Assembly: GCF_001624705.1 (NCBI RefSeq)
Contig: NZ_JSEO01000008.1
Span: forward strand, 62,001-126,000
Reading direction: 5' to 3'
DNA length: 64,000 bases
Source: Marinomonas sp. SBI8L
GTDB taxonomy: Bacteria; Pseudomonadota; Gammaproteobacteria; Pseudomonadales; Marinomonadaceae
Shown here: positions 55,630 through 63,487 of the stretch, piece after piece
Position numbering within the stretch: the first letter of the stretch is position 1
Layout of the letters: every line of letters starts with the position of its first letter
Position numbers and translations under genes: made by a program
The notes under the pieces: model-generated
What the model was told of the DNA's origin: nothing
Database searches by the model: none
What the model saw: the letters and a program-made list of their open reading frames with translations, nothing else

Positions 55630-55961
55630 GTCTTTTTCCTTTTTTATGAATGTGTTGCCAGCTGCAAGGTTACTTATTTAGCCATGCTTTATGCGCTGAC
55701 AAGGGCATATTACCTATCAAAAAACGTATAAATAACGCTTTTTAGGACAGTGTTTTGTGATACCTGAAAAATCGCAATTTAGTGGATTTTAGTCGCTGGA
55801 AGCCAGTCTCTGGCTGGCTTATTCTGCATCTATCGACAAGGCAAGGATGTCTTAAGGGGCCAATAGGATGGCCCAGGGAAGCAAGGATCTTCTCGTCGAT
55901 CACTCTTAGGAGTAAGAGGGCAAAAGCCCAATCTATAAAGCAGTAAAAGAGAAGCGAGTTT
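55630..55961 (+). other. Structured leader region before the tail operon
   Basis: 332 bp without a long gene. On the plus strand, hairpins can form at 55801-55815, 55857-55874, 55903-55918 and 55918-55929. A 13-codon frame at 55868-55909 (MAQGSKDLLVDHS) has AAGGGG eight bases upstream, and its stop lies in the 55903-55918 hairpin. The minus-strand promoter of the coiled-coil gene must also be here. No TGT-N12-ACA Ogr site was recognised. Confidence 0.5.
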
Positions 55962-56429
55962 ATGGAAAAGCTTGAAGCACTAAAAAGTTACTTGATTGCA
56001 AAATCAAACTTATCGGCAGGCGCTATCAGTGCACAAGTGCAAAGTATGGTGCTAAAGCCAAAAGGTGTGGATGAAGGGAATCAAGTCTTGCTGCATAACC
56101 TGAGCTACCGCGCAGTCATTAACCTAATTGGCTTCCCTTATCAGGTGCAAGAGATTGCTAGCTTTAATGCTCATCTGATGACCTGGCTGGCAGACAATGA
56201 TGACAGGGAAGAATTGGAAGACGCTTACCCAAGTATCTCAGTCGATCTGCAAGATGCTCAAACCGCTAATTTAGAAGTGAGTTTAGGGTTTGAAGAGCCA
56301 GTTTATATCTCTTCAAGTCTTGGTGGTGAGATTGAGTTTGCTGATCAAACTTGGGTCTTGGGTAGCGCAGAAATAGATTGGGCTTTGAGTGCTGAGGTAA
56401 CAGGGAATCTAGTGAACTTAGCAAATTAA
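55962..56429 (+). CDS. Phage tail completion protein (P2 gpR-like)
   Basis: A 155-residue tail-end protein. The order of a short helical start, the YRAVINLIGFPYQVQEIASF strand-helix, then LMTWLADNDDRE and a beta-rich acidic C terminus parallels P2 gpR. In P2, gpR helps finish the tail where it meets the head. Its retention is notable if no head is made. It is the first gene of the tail module, behind a structured leader. Confidence 0.75.
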   Translation: MEKLEALKSYLIAKSNLSAGAISAQVQSMVLKPKGVDEGNQVLLHNLSYRAVINLIGFPYQVQEIASFNAHLMTWLADNDDREELEDAYPSISVDLQDAQTANLEVSLGFEEPVYISSSLGGEIEFADQTWVLGSAEIDWALSAEVTGNLVNLAN

Positions 56430-56629
56430 AGGAATAAGAGGTTAGGTCAGGAAGACCAATATCCAGAATGTTATCTGCTTATTTAAGGATAAATAGACAA
56501 AGGCAATGTGGATAGAAGGAGAAATGAAAGGGCCCAAGGATGATGGCCTGACATTTCTAAAACGTCAGCGCTAGGGCTGGAGTAGCCCTAGCGTTATGAC
56601 TAAAAAGTTAAACAAAACAGGAAGTTAAA
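56430..56629 (+). other. Second structured leader, before the sheath gene
   Basis: 200 bp with a strong perfect 10-bp hairpin at 56569-56593 (5-base loop), not followed by a T run. A 16-codon frame at 56524-56574 (MKGPKDDGLTFLKRQR) follows an AAGGAG, though with a spacing of only two bases. Its stop codon lies in the left arm of the hairpin. A GGCC/GGAT/GGCC motif also resembles the first leader. Confidence 0.5.
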
Positions 56630-57739
56630 ATGGCTTTAGGACAAGTTAGCGTAAGTGACGTAGATTCAGGGCAGGGAGACTTTTCCTCTCCAGAGCGTCA
56701 GTTCTTATTTATTGGTAAGGCAAGCGCGAATCTAGATAGCATTCTGTATCTAGATCAAAGCTCAGATTTAGATGTGCTTTTGGGCGCATCGGCAAGTGGC
56801 TTAAAAACAAGCTTAGCGGCCGCTAAGGCAAATGCCTCAGCAAATTGGACCGCCGTTGTGATGCCAAGAACCAATGAAGGTGAATGGCAAACAGCATTTG
56901 ATATTGCCATGGGGCAAAACATTGTATGTGAAGCCGTTGTGGTGGCTGATGCGATTACGGCTCAAAGTGAGCTAGATCTTATTGCGACTGCGATTGCAGA
57001 AACTGAAAACAACTATGGTCGTTCTCTTTTCTTTGTGGCAGCGACAGCAGCACCAGCGGCTTCAGACAAATGGGATGCTTTCATTAGTGCTTTTGATACT
57101 TTGCAAGATGGTGTGGCGTCAACTGGCATTATGCTGATTCCAGAAGTGTTTGCGGGTTGGATGGGGACTGTCTGTGGCCGTCTATGTAATGAGGCTGTGA
57201 CTATTGCTGATACACCCATGCGTACTCAAACCGGTGCCATTGTTGGCTTATCAACACTTCCTTCTGATGTGGATGGTACGGTTTTTAATATGGCTCATGC
57301 CAAAGCGCTGAATGATGCCAGAGGGACAGTGCCGCAAGTTTATCCTGATTATGATGGTATCTATTGCAGTGACGGTATGACACTTGCGCCAGAGGCCAGT
57401 GATTATGCTGTGATTGAAAACCTGCGTGTCGTGAATAAGGCCAAGCGTCAGGTGCGTATTCTGGGCATTAAAAAAGTCGGTAACCGTGAGCTAAACAGCA
57501 CTCCTTTGTCGATTGCCGCCCATGAAACTTACTTCATGCGCCCGATCATAGATATGAGCAAAAGCTTAACCTCCAATGGCATTTATAAGCCAGGTGAAGT
57601 GAAACCACCTCTAGATGGGGATATCACAATTAGTTGGGCATCACGAACCAAGGTGCAAATCGCACTTTTAGTTCGCCCTTACAACTGCCCTAAAGCGATT
57701 CAAGCTTATATCGCCCTTAATCTAACTAGCGAGGTTTAG
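56630..57739 (+). CDS. Contractile tail sheath protein, DUF2586 type
   Basis: A 369-residue sheath protein of the DUF2586 group, found in VHML/Mannheimia-type myophages in place of classical FI. It starts MALGQVSVSDVDSGQGDFSS and has the ERQFLFIGKAS motif, a central strand-rich region (GIMLIPEVFAGW) and a C-terminal sheath-like end (IQIALLVRPYNCPKAIQAYI is nearly the family end). The tube gene follows after 1 base. Confidence 0.9.
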   Translation: MALGQVSVSDVDSGQGDFSSPERQFLFIGKASANLDSILYLDQSSDLDVLLGASASGLKTSLAAAKANASANWTAVVMPRTNEGEWQTAFDIAMGQNIVCEAVVVADAITAQSELDLIATAIAETENNYGRSLFFVAATAAPAASDKWDAFISAFDTLQDGVASTGIMLIPEVFAGWMGTVCGRLCNEAVTIADTPMRTQTGAIVGLSTLPSDVDGTVFNMAHAKALNDARGTVPQVYPDYDGIYCSDGMTLAPEASDYAVIENLRVVNKAKRQVRILGIKKVGNRELNSTPLSIAAHETYFMRPIIDMSKSLTSNGIYKPGEVKPPLDGDITISWASRTKVQIALLVRPYNCPKAIQAYIALNLTSEV

Positions 57740-57740
57740 C

Positions 57741-58190
57741 ATGCAACATATTTCGGGATCAGATATCAATATTTCCATTGGTACTCAGATTATTAACGTT
57801 AAGCAATACACCCTAAATGTGGAAGACGGCATTAAGCCAACTACGACTCGCGGTGTGCCTGATGGCTTTGTTCGTGGTGCTGTCTCTGCCAGTGGTGAAA
57901 TCACATTGGATACTCAAAGTTATAACAAGCTGGTGGAAGCGGCTAGAACGGCAGGCTCATGGCAGCAACTTGGCGTGTTCGACATTGTCGGTTTGGGTAA
58001 AACCCTAGATCAAGAATTTAAAACGGCGGCTTATGGTTGCAAGTTGCGCCTGAGCAAGGTGCTAGATGCCAGTGGTGAAGGTGGTGACAAGCTGGAGCAT
58101 ACCATTGCTTATGATGTGACTGATAGCCGTTTTATCGAAATCAATGGCGTGCCTTATTTGGATAAAAGTTTCATTGAGACCCTAGGCTAA
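57741..58190 (+). CDS. Tail tube protein, DUF2597 type
   Basis: A 149-residue inner-tube protein of the DUF2597 family. It starts MQHISGSDINISIGTQIINV and has the family motifs TTRGVPDGFVRGAVSASGE and, further on, KTAAYGCKLRLSKVLD. It forms the tube inside the DUF2586 sheath. Its stop overlaps the start of the amidase by one base (TAATG). Confidence 0.9.
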   Translation: MQHISGSDINISIGTQIINVKQYTLNVEDGIKPTTTRGVPDGFVRGAVSASGEITLDTQSYNKLVEAARTAGSWQQLGVFDIVGLGKTLDQEFKTAAYGCKLRLSKVLDASGEGGDKLEHTIAYDVTDSRFIEINGVPYLDKSFIETLG

Positions 58191-58594
58191 TGGAGCAAAT
58201 AGATTACCTAGTGGTGCACTGCTCAGATACACCTAACGGCCGAGAAACTCACGCTCAAGACATCCATAGATGGCATTTAGAACAGGGTTGGGACGGCATA
58301 GGTTATCACGCAGTAATCACCTTAAAAGGCGAGGTGCAATGGGGCCGACCAAGGTATTGGCAAGGTGCTCATGCTGACCCTTTTAATGCTAAGTCTTTAG
58401 GTGTCTGTCTTATTGGAAGGGATGAATTTACTAACGCACAGATGAGAGCGCTAGAGGGGCTTTTACTGTCGCTTAAGTTGGATTATCCCAAGGCAAATGT
58501 GGTGGGACATAGGGATCTGAACTCTCATAAAACCTGTCCAAATTTTGATGTCAAAACCTGGTGGTCAGGTGTTGAACAAAAAGGGATAGATTAA
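58190..58594 (+). CDS. Endolysin: N-acetylmuramoyl-L-alanine amidase
   Basis: A 134-residue amidase_2 (T7 lysozyme/PGRP type) that cuts the amide between muramic acid and the stem peptide. Zinc ligands are H10, H107 and C116, with K114 matching the catalytic lysine of T7 lysozyme. No signal peptide is present, so release depends on the following holin genes. It is inserted between the tube and chaperone genes as a lysis cassette. Confidence 0.93.
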   Translation: MEQIDYLVVHCSDTPNGRETHAQDIHRWHLEQGWDGIGYHAVITLKGEVQWGRPRYWQGAHADPFNAKSLGVCLIGRDEFTNAQMRALEGLLLSLKLDYPKANVVGHRDLNSHKTCPNFDVKTWWSGVEQKGID

Positions 58595-59020
58595 ATGCTG
58601 GGATTAATCAGTGGCCTACAAAGTCTTTTGGGTGCCTTAGCGGCACCCATTTCTAAGGCTTATCAGGCAAAGCAGACAAGGAAAGCAGCGGCAGAATCTG
58701 CACAAGCCAAACTTAAGCTGGTGGGCCAAGAAAAGCGTTTTGATTTGGACTTAAAGGAAGCCGAATGGGAAGCGTTGGCCAAGCAGCAAGAGTCTGCTTC
58801 TTGGAAAGATGAATACGTGACTTTGATTATTACTTCGCCTTTTGTGCTGCTTTTTCTTGCTGCTATGGCCAGTGGTTATAGCGGGGACATGCGCTATCTA
58901 GATGCAGTCAATCTGGGTTTAGAAAGCTTGAAGTCCTTAGGGGTTGAGCTAGGTGAGTTATTAAAAATAGTCGTACTGGCGGCTGTCAGTATTAAGGGCA
59001 TGGGATTGTTAAGGAAATAG
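58595..59020 (+). CDS. Holin-like membrane protein (GTA_holin_3TM/DUF3154 type)
   Basis: A 141-residue protein. A basic, Ala/Lys-rich helical N-terminal half is followed by WKDEYVTLIITSPFVLLFLA, a first clear membrane helix near 78-95, and a second hydrophobic helix near 118-136. This pattern fits the GTA_holin_3TM family, whose role in lysis is proposed rather than proven. It lies between the amidase and a second small holin. Confidence 0.75.
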   Translation: MLGLISGLQSLLGALAAPISKAYQAKQTRKAAAESAQAKLKLVGQEKRFDLDLKEAEWEALAKQQESASWKDEYVTLIITSPFVLLFLAAMASGYSGDMRYLDAVNLGLESLKSLGVELGELLKIVVLAAVSIKGMGLLRK

Positions 59021-59030
59021 GGAGGCACAC

Positions 59031-59213
59031 ATGGAGAAATCCACAGTAGCCACCGCATATGGGGCGTCGATAACTACGACGCTTGCAGGTTTTTCAATGA
59101 ATGAATGGGTTGCCATGGGTGGCTTGATCATTGGTATCGCAACATTTTTAACCAATTTTTGGTTTAAACGAGAGCACTTAAAACTGGCTCAGAAACAAGT
59201 ACAAGGAGAGTAA
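59031..59213 (+). CDS. Small HP1-type holin
   Basis: A 60-residue protein with two hydrophobic stretches (about 8-22 and 27-46) and a basic C-terminal tail (WFKREHLKLAQKQ). Size, MEKST start and the GIATFLTNFWFK motif resemble the HP1 family of phage holins. It would form lesions in the inner membrane and let the amidase reach the wall. A strong GGAGG precedes the ATG. Confidence 0.78.
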   Translation: MEKSTVATAYGASITTTLAGFSMNEWVAMGGLIIGIATFLTNFWFKREHLKLAQKQVQGE

Positions 59214-59215
59214 CA

Positions 59216-59542
59216 ATGGCACAACTCATTGAGATCACCATAGGTGATACAGATTTTGAATTTAAGGTAACAGACAAAGAGTACAACAAGTTTGTTGATG
59301 CCATGGCCAAAGGCCAAACAGTCTTACCTGCATACAACCTTTTGTCGTCAACGGTTAAAAGTGAGCAGCATGCAAGCTTGAAAGCCTTGATGGTGAATGA
59401 AGATTCACAGCCAAAAGCTAAATTGGTCATGGATGTGATGGGCATTCTAACCGACGAATTCTCCAGTGATCTGCCTACGGTGGTAAAGCTGCGCAGGCGT
59501 TCCGGGACAGCATCGACAAAAATGGCTTCGAGCAACTCGTAA
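59216..59542 (+). CDS. Tail assembly chaperone (E-type)
   Basis: A 108-residue tail assembly chaperone, the likely equivalent of P2 gpE. It starts MAQLIEITIGDTDFEFKVTD, with a helical middle and an end near LPTVVKLRRRSG. It sits just before the tape measure gene, the fixed place of such chaperones. A second frame (-1) opens at 59470 and runs past its stop, so an E+E' frameshift product is likely. The A-AAA-ATG stretch at 59518-59524 is one candidate slip site. Confidence 0.82.
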   Translation: MAQLIEITIGDTDFEFKVTDKEYNKFVDAMAKGQTVLPAYNLLSSTVKSEQHASLKALMVNEDSQPKAKLVMDVMGILTDEFSSDLPTVVKLRRRSGTASTKMASSNS

Positions 59543-59550
59543 CCTTGAGA

Positions 59551-59682
59551 ATGCGCTGGCTTCCTCATGAAGATGATGAACCGGAAAGCCTAGGACGGGC
59601 GCTTTGGTTAGAAGAAAGAGAAATAAACAGGGAAACGGCAGCCATTGCCAATGGTATTGCCAAGGCCTTTGCAGGGAAGTAG
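59551..59682 (+). CDS. Short E'-type frame (DUF6890-like)
   Basis: A 43-residue frame, MRWLPHEDDEPESLGRALWL and on to IANGIAKAFAGK, in the -1 frame relative to the chaperone. The ALWLEER and ANGIAKAF stretches resemble DUF6890 proteins. The frame is open upstream to 59470, so this is probably the C-terminal part of a frameshifted E+E' product rather than a separate gene; the ribosome-binding site at 59551 is weak. It ends 13 bases before the tape measure. Confidence 0.6.
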   Translation: MRWLPHEDDEPESLGRALWLEEREINRETAAIANGIAKAFAGK

Positions 59683-59695
59683 CTAGGGGCAAAAA

Positions 59696-61345
59696 ATGGA
59701 AACACTGGAAAAATTACAGCTGAGCCTTGGCAAGCTAAATCAGTTTACGAATGCTTTTGATGGGATGCAAAACAGTGTTCAAAAGCTGGCAAATGTTATG
59801 AAGAGTGCTTTTGAAGCGCCATTAAAGGCCGTTTCAAGTTTACAGGCAAGTTTGCCAAAGGTTACCCAAGCTGTCGCAGACATCAATATTGCTTCAGCAG
59901 GCAATATGCCTCTAAACCCAACCCAAGGGGTGGGAGCAAATGCGAATCTAGCTGCTGTGGCCAATAGCCCAGCAGAAGAGGTTGTTATGGATGTGGCGGA
60001 GCCGGTTTCTAGGTTGCAGCTTTTGCACGACTCATTAGGGAAAGTGAAGGGGCAAGTTGCCAGTTTAAAAACCTTAAGTGGCGACAACATCATGGGGCGT
60101 GTGTTTGGGGATGCCAATATCTCTGCCTACACGGATTCTTTTGCCACATTGAAACAAGGTTTGAATGAGCAACTAGCGCTTTGGCCTGAATTGAATACCA
60201 AGGTTCAGGCGCTTTCTGGCAACCTAATGTCGCAGCTCTCACCCATGTTAGGTCCTTATATTGATGAGGTAAAAGCCATGGGGAAAAGCCTAGATAACTG
60301 GACTGAGAAGTATCCAAATCTTGCAAATGCGGTTAATACGGCAGAACAAGCTTTAGGGTCCATGATGGAAGTGATCAATATGGTGGGTGTCGCTCAGGAA
60401 ATGCTGAACTTGGCCAAAAGCCATGCCATAACGCTGTCGCAAAATTGGTTAGTAAAGAATTTGGTTATTACGCCTCTGCTCAAATTACAGGCAGCGGCAG
60501 TTTGGATATTGAATGGCGCAATGAAAGCCATGGTAGCAACAGGGCCTTTATTGATGGGGATATTTACCTCTTTAAAAGCCGGTGTACTCACAAGCTTGCC
60601 GGCGATTTGGAGTTTTACTGCGGCTTTATTGGCAAATCCGATTACTTGGATTGTGGTGGGTATCACGGCCTTGATCGGTGCCCTTGTCGCCATGGTGGTT
60701 TACTGGGATGAGGTGAGTGCCGCTATAGGCCGCTTTACGGATTGGGTCTTCTCTTCGTTAAGCCAGGGCTTTAGCTTTATCAAGGGCTTGTTCGCTGACA
60801 ATGAGTGGCTCAAATTAGCCTTCTTTCCTCTCTATGCTGTGATTGAAACAGTCGATTTATTGATAGGAACATTTGAGCAAATTCCCCAGTGGTGGGGAGA
60901 GTTTCAAGTCTGGCTGGGTGAGCTATCCCTTATGCCTAACATGAGCTTTGATTTTGCCTTTATTGAAACCATCAAAGCTGCTTGGAGTGAACTAAAAAAC
61001 TGGCTTGCGAGTTTGAACCCTTTTGCTTTTGTCGGAGAGTCGGCTGACTGGATTAAAAGTAAATTGAGCTGGCTGCCGGGTATGGGTGCGAGCTCAGATA
61101 TCAAAGCAAATCAGGGCTTGTCACAAAAAGTTGCTGAGCAGGGTATGGCGCAAGGTGCAAACCTCACCTTACCAGGAGCAGAGGCATCTCAGAATGGTGA
61201 GCAGGGCGGCTTATTTCAGACCTTCAGTAATTTATTTGCCAGTACCAGTAAGCAAAGCCATGTGGAAAAAATTGAAGTGAATAATTATGGCCAAGGGGTG
61301 CGTGGTGATGAATTGGCCCATGAAATGGAAATGCAGGTGGGCTAA
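59696..61345 (+). CDS. Tail tape measure protein
   Basis: Sets tail length and is the largest tail gene here. The 549-residue protein has a long helical N-terminal half rich in Ala, Gln, Leu and Met, hydrophobic membrane-like segments near 275-345 (for example WIVVGITALIGALVAMVVYW), and a Gly/Gln-rich end. With the general ruler of roughly 1.5 angstroms per residue it predicts a tail of about 80 nm, shorter than P2. It overlaps the next gene by one base. Confidence 0.88.
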   Translation: METLEKLQLSLGKLNQFTNAFDGMQNSVQKLANVMKSAFEAPLKAVSSLQASLPKVTQAVADINIASAGNMPLNPTQGVGANANLAAVANSPAEEVVMDVAEPVSRLQLLHDSLGKVKGQVASLKTLSGDNIMGRVFGDANISAYTDSFATLKQGLNEQLALWPELNTKVQALSGNLMSQLSPMLGPYIDEVKAMGKSLDNWTEKYPNLANAVNTAEQALGSMMEVINMVGVAQEMLNLAKSHAITLSQNWLVKNLVITPLLKLQAAAVWILNGAMKAMVATGPLLMGIFTSLKAGVLTSLPAIWSFTAALLANPITWIVVGITALIGALVAMVVYWDEVSAAIGRFTDWVFSSLSQGFSFIKGLFADNEWLKLAFFPLYAVIETVDLLIGTFEQIPQWWGEFQVWLGELSLMPNMSFDFAFIETIKAAWSELKNWLASLNPFAFVGESADWIKSKLSWLPGMGASSDIKANQGLSQKVAEQGMAQGANLTLPGAEASQNGEQGGLFQTFSNLFASTSKQSHVEKIEVNNYGQGVRGDELAHEMEMQVG

Positions 61346-61656
61346 TGGACAGCATAGATTTAAGCATCATAGATGATGACTTGGTATTAAACCAATTGGG
61401 AGAACCTGAGCTTAGGGCAGAGGCAGATTGTATTGCACAAGACCTAAGACACATGCTTAGAGAAAAAGGTTATGCCTTTAGCATGATAGGTGAGAGGAGT
61501 CAGGTAAAACTGGCCACTCTCACCACTCAGGTAGAAATTGAAATGGAAAACGATACACGTATTTACCCAGGGACGGCCAAGGTGGCGCTAATAGGGGAAG
61601 CACTTAACTGTAGTGCACGTACGTTAAATAACGAAGCGATAGAGGTAACCCTATGA
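61345..61656 (+). CDS. Baseplate-associated protein, DUF2590 family
   Basis: A 103-residue protein of the DUF2590 family. It starts MDSIDLSIIDDDLVLNQLGE and has CIAQDLRHMLREKGYAF and a GERSQVKLATL stretch. By size and place (before J) it should be the functional equivalent of the gpW/gp25-type wedge protein. It overlaps the tape measure gene by one base and the J gene by 4 bases. Confidence 0.82.
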   Translation: MDSIDLSIIDDDLVLNQLGEPELRAEADCIAQDLRHMLREKGYAFSMIGERSQVKLATLTTQVEIEMENDTRIYPGTAKVALIGEALNCSARTLNNEAIEVTL

Positions 61657-62846
61657 AGGAATTTGAAAGCCTATTAAAGGATGAAGGTGTACCCATTACC
61701 GAAGCTGAGATTAAGGCGGCATTTAAGCAAACCGTGACAGATTCTGGCTCTAAAATCAGTAATGATTCTGCCTATAGCCCGTTTTGGCGCTTGATCTCAG
61801 CGATCGCGGTTCAACCTGTGATCTGGCTGGTGAATGCTCTGGTGCAAAGTGTTATGCCACAGTTTTTCTTAAAGACAGTTGGAGAGGGTTTTATTGACCT
61901 GTGGGGTAACAACTATGGGGTAGAGCGAAAAAAAGCTCAACGGCTAGAAGGCCGGCTGCAATTTACTCGAGCAGATCAAGAAGGGGATATTGAGATTCCG
62001 CTTGGTACACGGATTCGTACCGAGCCCTTGAATGACATTGTCTATGAACTGGAATCAACTTATCCAATCGTGCTGGGTAAAGAGGATAACTCAATTAGTG
62101 TGCCGGTTCGTGCTGTGGCAGAGGGCAAGGCCTATAACTTGGAAACGGGTCAATATGTGAACTGTGATATCCAAGGCGTCACTGTGACAAATCCTGATGG
62201 TTGGATTCAAGTAGTAGGGGACGATGATGAAGACATTGAAGCTTATCGCCTGCGTATTCGTAATGCTTTTAACTCCTTAAGTCATTATCACACGGATGGG
62301 GTATATCGACATTTGATTGCGAAGTTTGCCGGTGTCTCCACTGACATGATTTGGTTTGAACATGGTGTGAAAAGAGGTGGAACTAGCGTGGTGCCAGGCG
62401 CGGCTGATGCTTATGTTTTGTTCGAGCTTGATGCCCCAGCTGACAGTTATCTAGAGATTATTAATCGCATGATAAGGGATGAAGGCTACCACGGGCATGG
62501 TGATGATTTACTGGTTAAAAAAGTGCCCGATTTACTGGTAGACCTTGGTGTCACTGTTTATTTTCCTGTGGCATTAACAGCGGAAGAAAAGACAGCTAGT
62601 TTGACAGGTATTGAGCAGGCGATTGAAGCGGCTTTTAGGTCAAATTCGGCTTATGTGATGACACAAACTCAGCCCTATTCTCGCTTTTCATTTACTCGGT
62701 TAGCCAGTGAGGTTTATCAAAACTTTCCTGAGATAGAGAGTATTGATTTTAAGGCCATTACTGATGGGGAAGAGGTGATTGGAAGCCACATAAACGCTGA
62801 ACTTGAAATCCCACGTTTGGCATCACTCAGTATACAAGAGGGTTAG
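61653..62846 (+). CDS. Baseplate J-like protein
   Basis: A 397-residue baseplate wedge protein. It has an N-terminal helical part with FLKTVGEGFIDLWGNNYGV, a beta-rich central region (IPLGTRIRTEP, then VPVRAVAEGKAYNLETG) and the EDIEAYRLRIRNAFN motif of the J family. A C-terminal region close to other J proteins completes it. It overlaps DUF2590 by 4 bases and the gpI gene closely. Confidence 0.92.
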   Translation: MKEFESLLKDEGVPITEAEIKAAFKQTVTDSGSKISNDSAYSPFWRLISAIAVQPVIWLVNALVQSVMPQFFLKTVGEGFIDLWGNNYGVERKKAQRLEGRLQFTRADQEGDIEIPLGTRIRTEPLNDIVYELESTYPIVLGKEDNSISVPVRAVAEGKAYNLETGQYVNCDIQGVTVTNPDGWIQVVGDDDEDIEAYRLRIRNAFNSLSHYHTDGVYRHLIAKFAGVSTDMIWFEHGVKRGGTSVVPGAADAYVLFELDAPADSYLEIINRMIRDEGYHGHGDDLLVKKVPDLLVDLGVTVYFPVALTAEEKTASLTGIEQAIEAAFRSNSAYVMTQTQPYSRFSFTRLASEVYQNFPEIESIDFKAITDGEEVIGSHINAELEIPRLASLSIQEG

Positions 62847-62848
62847 TG

Positions 62849-63478
62849 ATGGTTGCTAAATTTGAGTTGCCTGTATGGATTCGAGAAGGCAAAGAAATTA
62901 ACAAGCTAGCGGATGCTTTTGCGACCTTTTGGGATAAAACGGAAGATTGGATAAAAACACCACTTAACCAGCTAGATGCCGAGACCTGCCATGTGTATGT
63001 GCTTAAGCTTTTGGCGTATCAAAATGATATTGACCGATTTGCTGATGAGCCAGATGAGCTCTTTCGAAAACGAGTAAAACACGGGGTAAAAAATGCCATA
63101 GATGCGGGCAGTAAAGGCGGCTTTAAAGAGGTTCTAGCACGCTTTGATGTGCCCTTGTATGGGCAGATAGAAAGAGACAGTGAAAGTGACTGGGATGTTA
63201 TTACCCTTTGGCTAGCTGACTCTAGTTTGACCCAAAATCCAGAGCTTGCTCACCATATTATTCGCCAATATGGCCGAACCTGTCGCCGTTATGAATTTTT
63301 GATGGTGGATGCTATTGAATCCATCGCCGTAGAGGGATTTAGCTTTGGTATTGATAGAGGGGTAGAGCAAATAAGTGGACGAACGGAATATGTATTTGCT
63401 GATACGACAGAGCCTGCTAAGGCAAGTATCGCTCAGCACTTTATTGAACGAAGTGAAGATAGGATAAAAGTAATTTAA
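62849..63478 (+). CDS. Tail protein I-like baseplate component
   Basis: A 209-residue P2 gpI-type protein. It starts at ATG 62849 (a GTG at 62846 overlaps the J stop), with LPVWIREGKEINKLADAFA at the N terminus. A GVKNAIDAGSKGGFKEVLAR stretch in the middle and a C-terminal YVFADTTEPAKASIAQHF follow. It links the baseplate to the fibre attachment. The fibre gene follows after 9 bases. Confidence 0.85.
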   Translation: MVAKFELPVWIREGKEINKLADAFATFWDKTEDWIKTPLNQLDAETCHVYVLKLLAYQNDIDRFADEPDELFRKRVKHGVKNAIDAGSKGGFKEVLARFDVPLYGQIERDSESDWDVITLWLADSSLTQNPELAHHIIRQYGRTCRRYEFLMVDAIESIAVEGFSFGIDRGVEQISGRTEYVFADTTEPAKASIAQHFIERSEDRIKVI

Positions 63479-63487
63479 GGACGAATT

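Noticed and set aside
55630-56629. Search for P2-type Ogr sites (TGT-N12-ACA) in the tail leaders
   Set aside because: No convincing match was found by eye; not claimed.
60445-60711. Out-of-frame 88-codon ORF in the tape measure gene
   Set aside because: Lies wholly inside the tape measure frame, with no ribosome-binding site.
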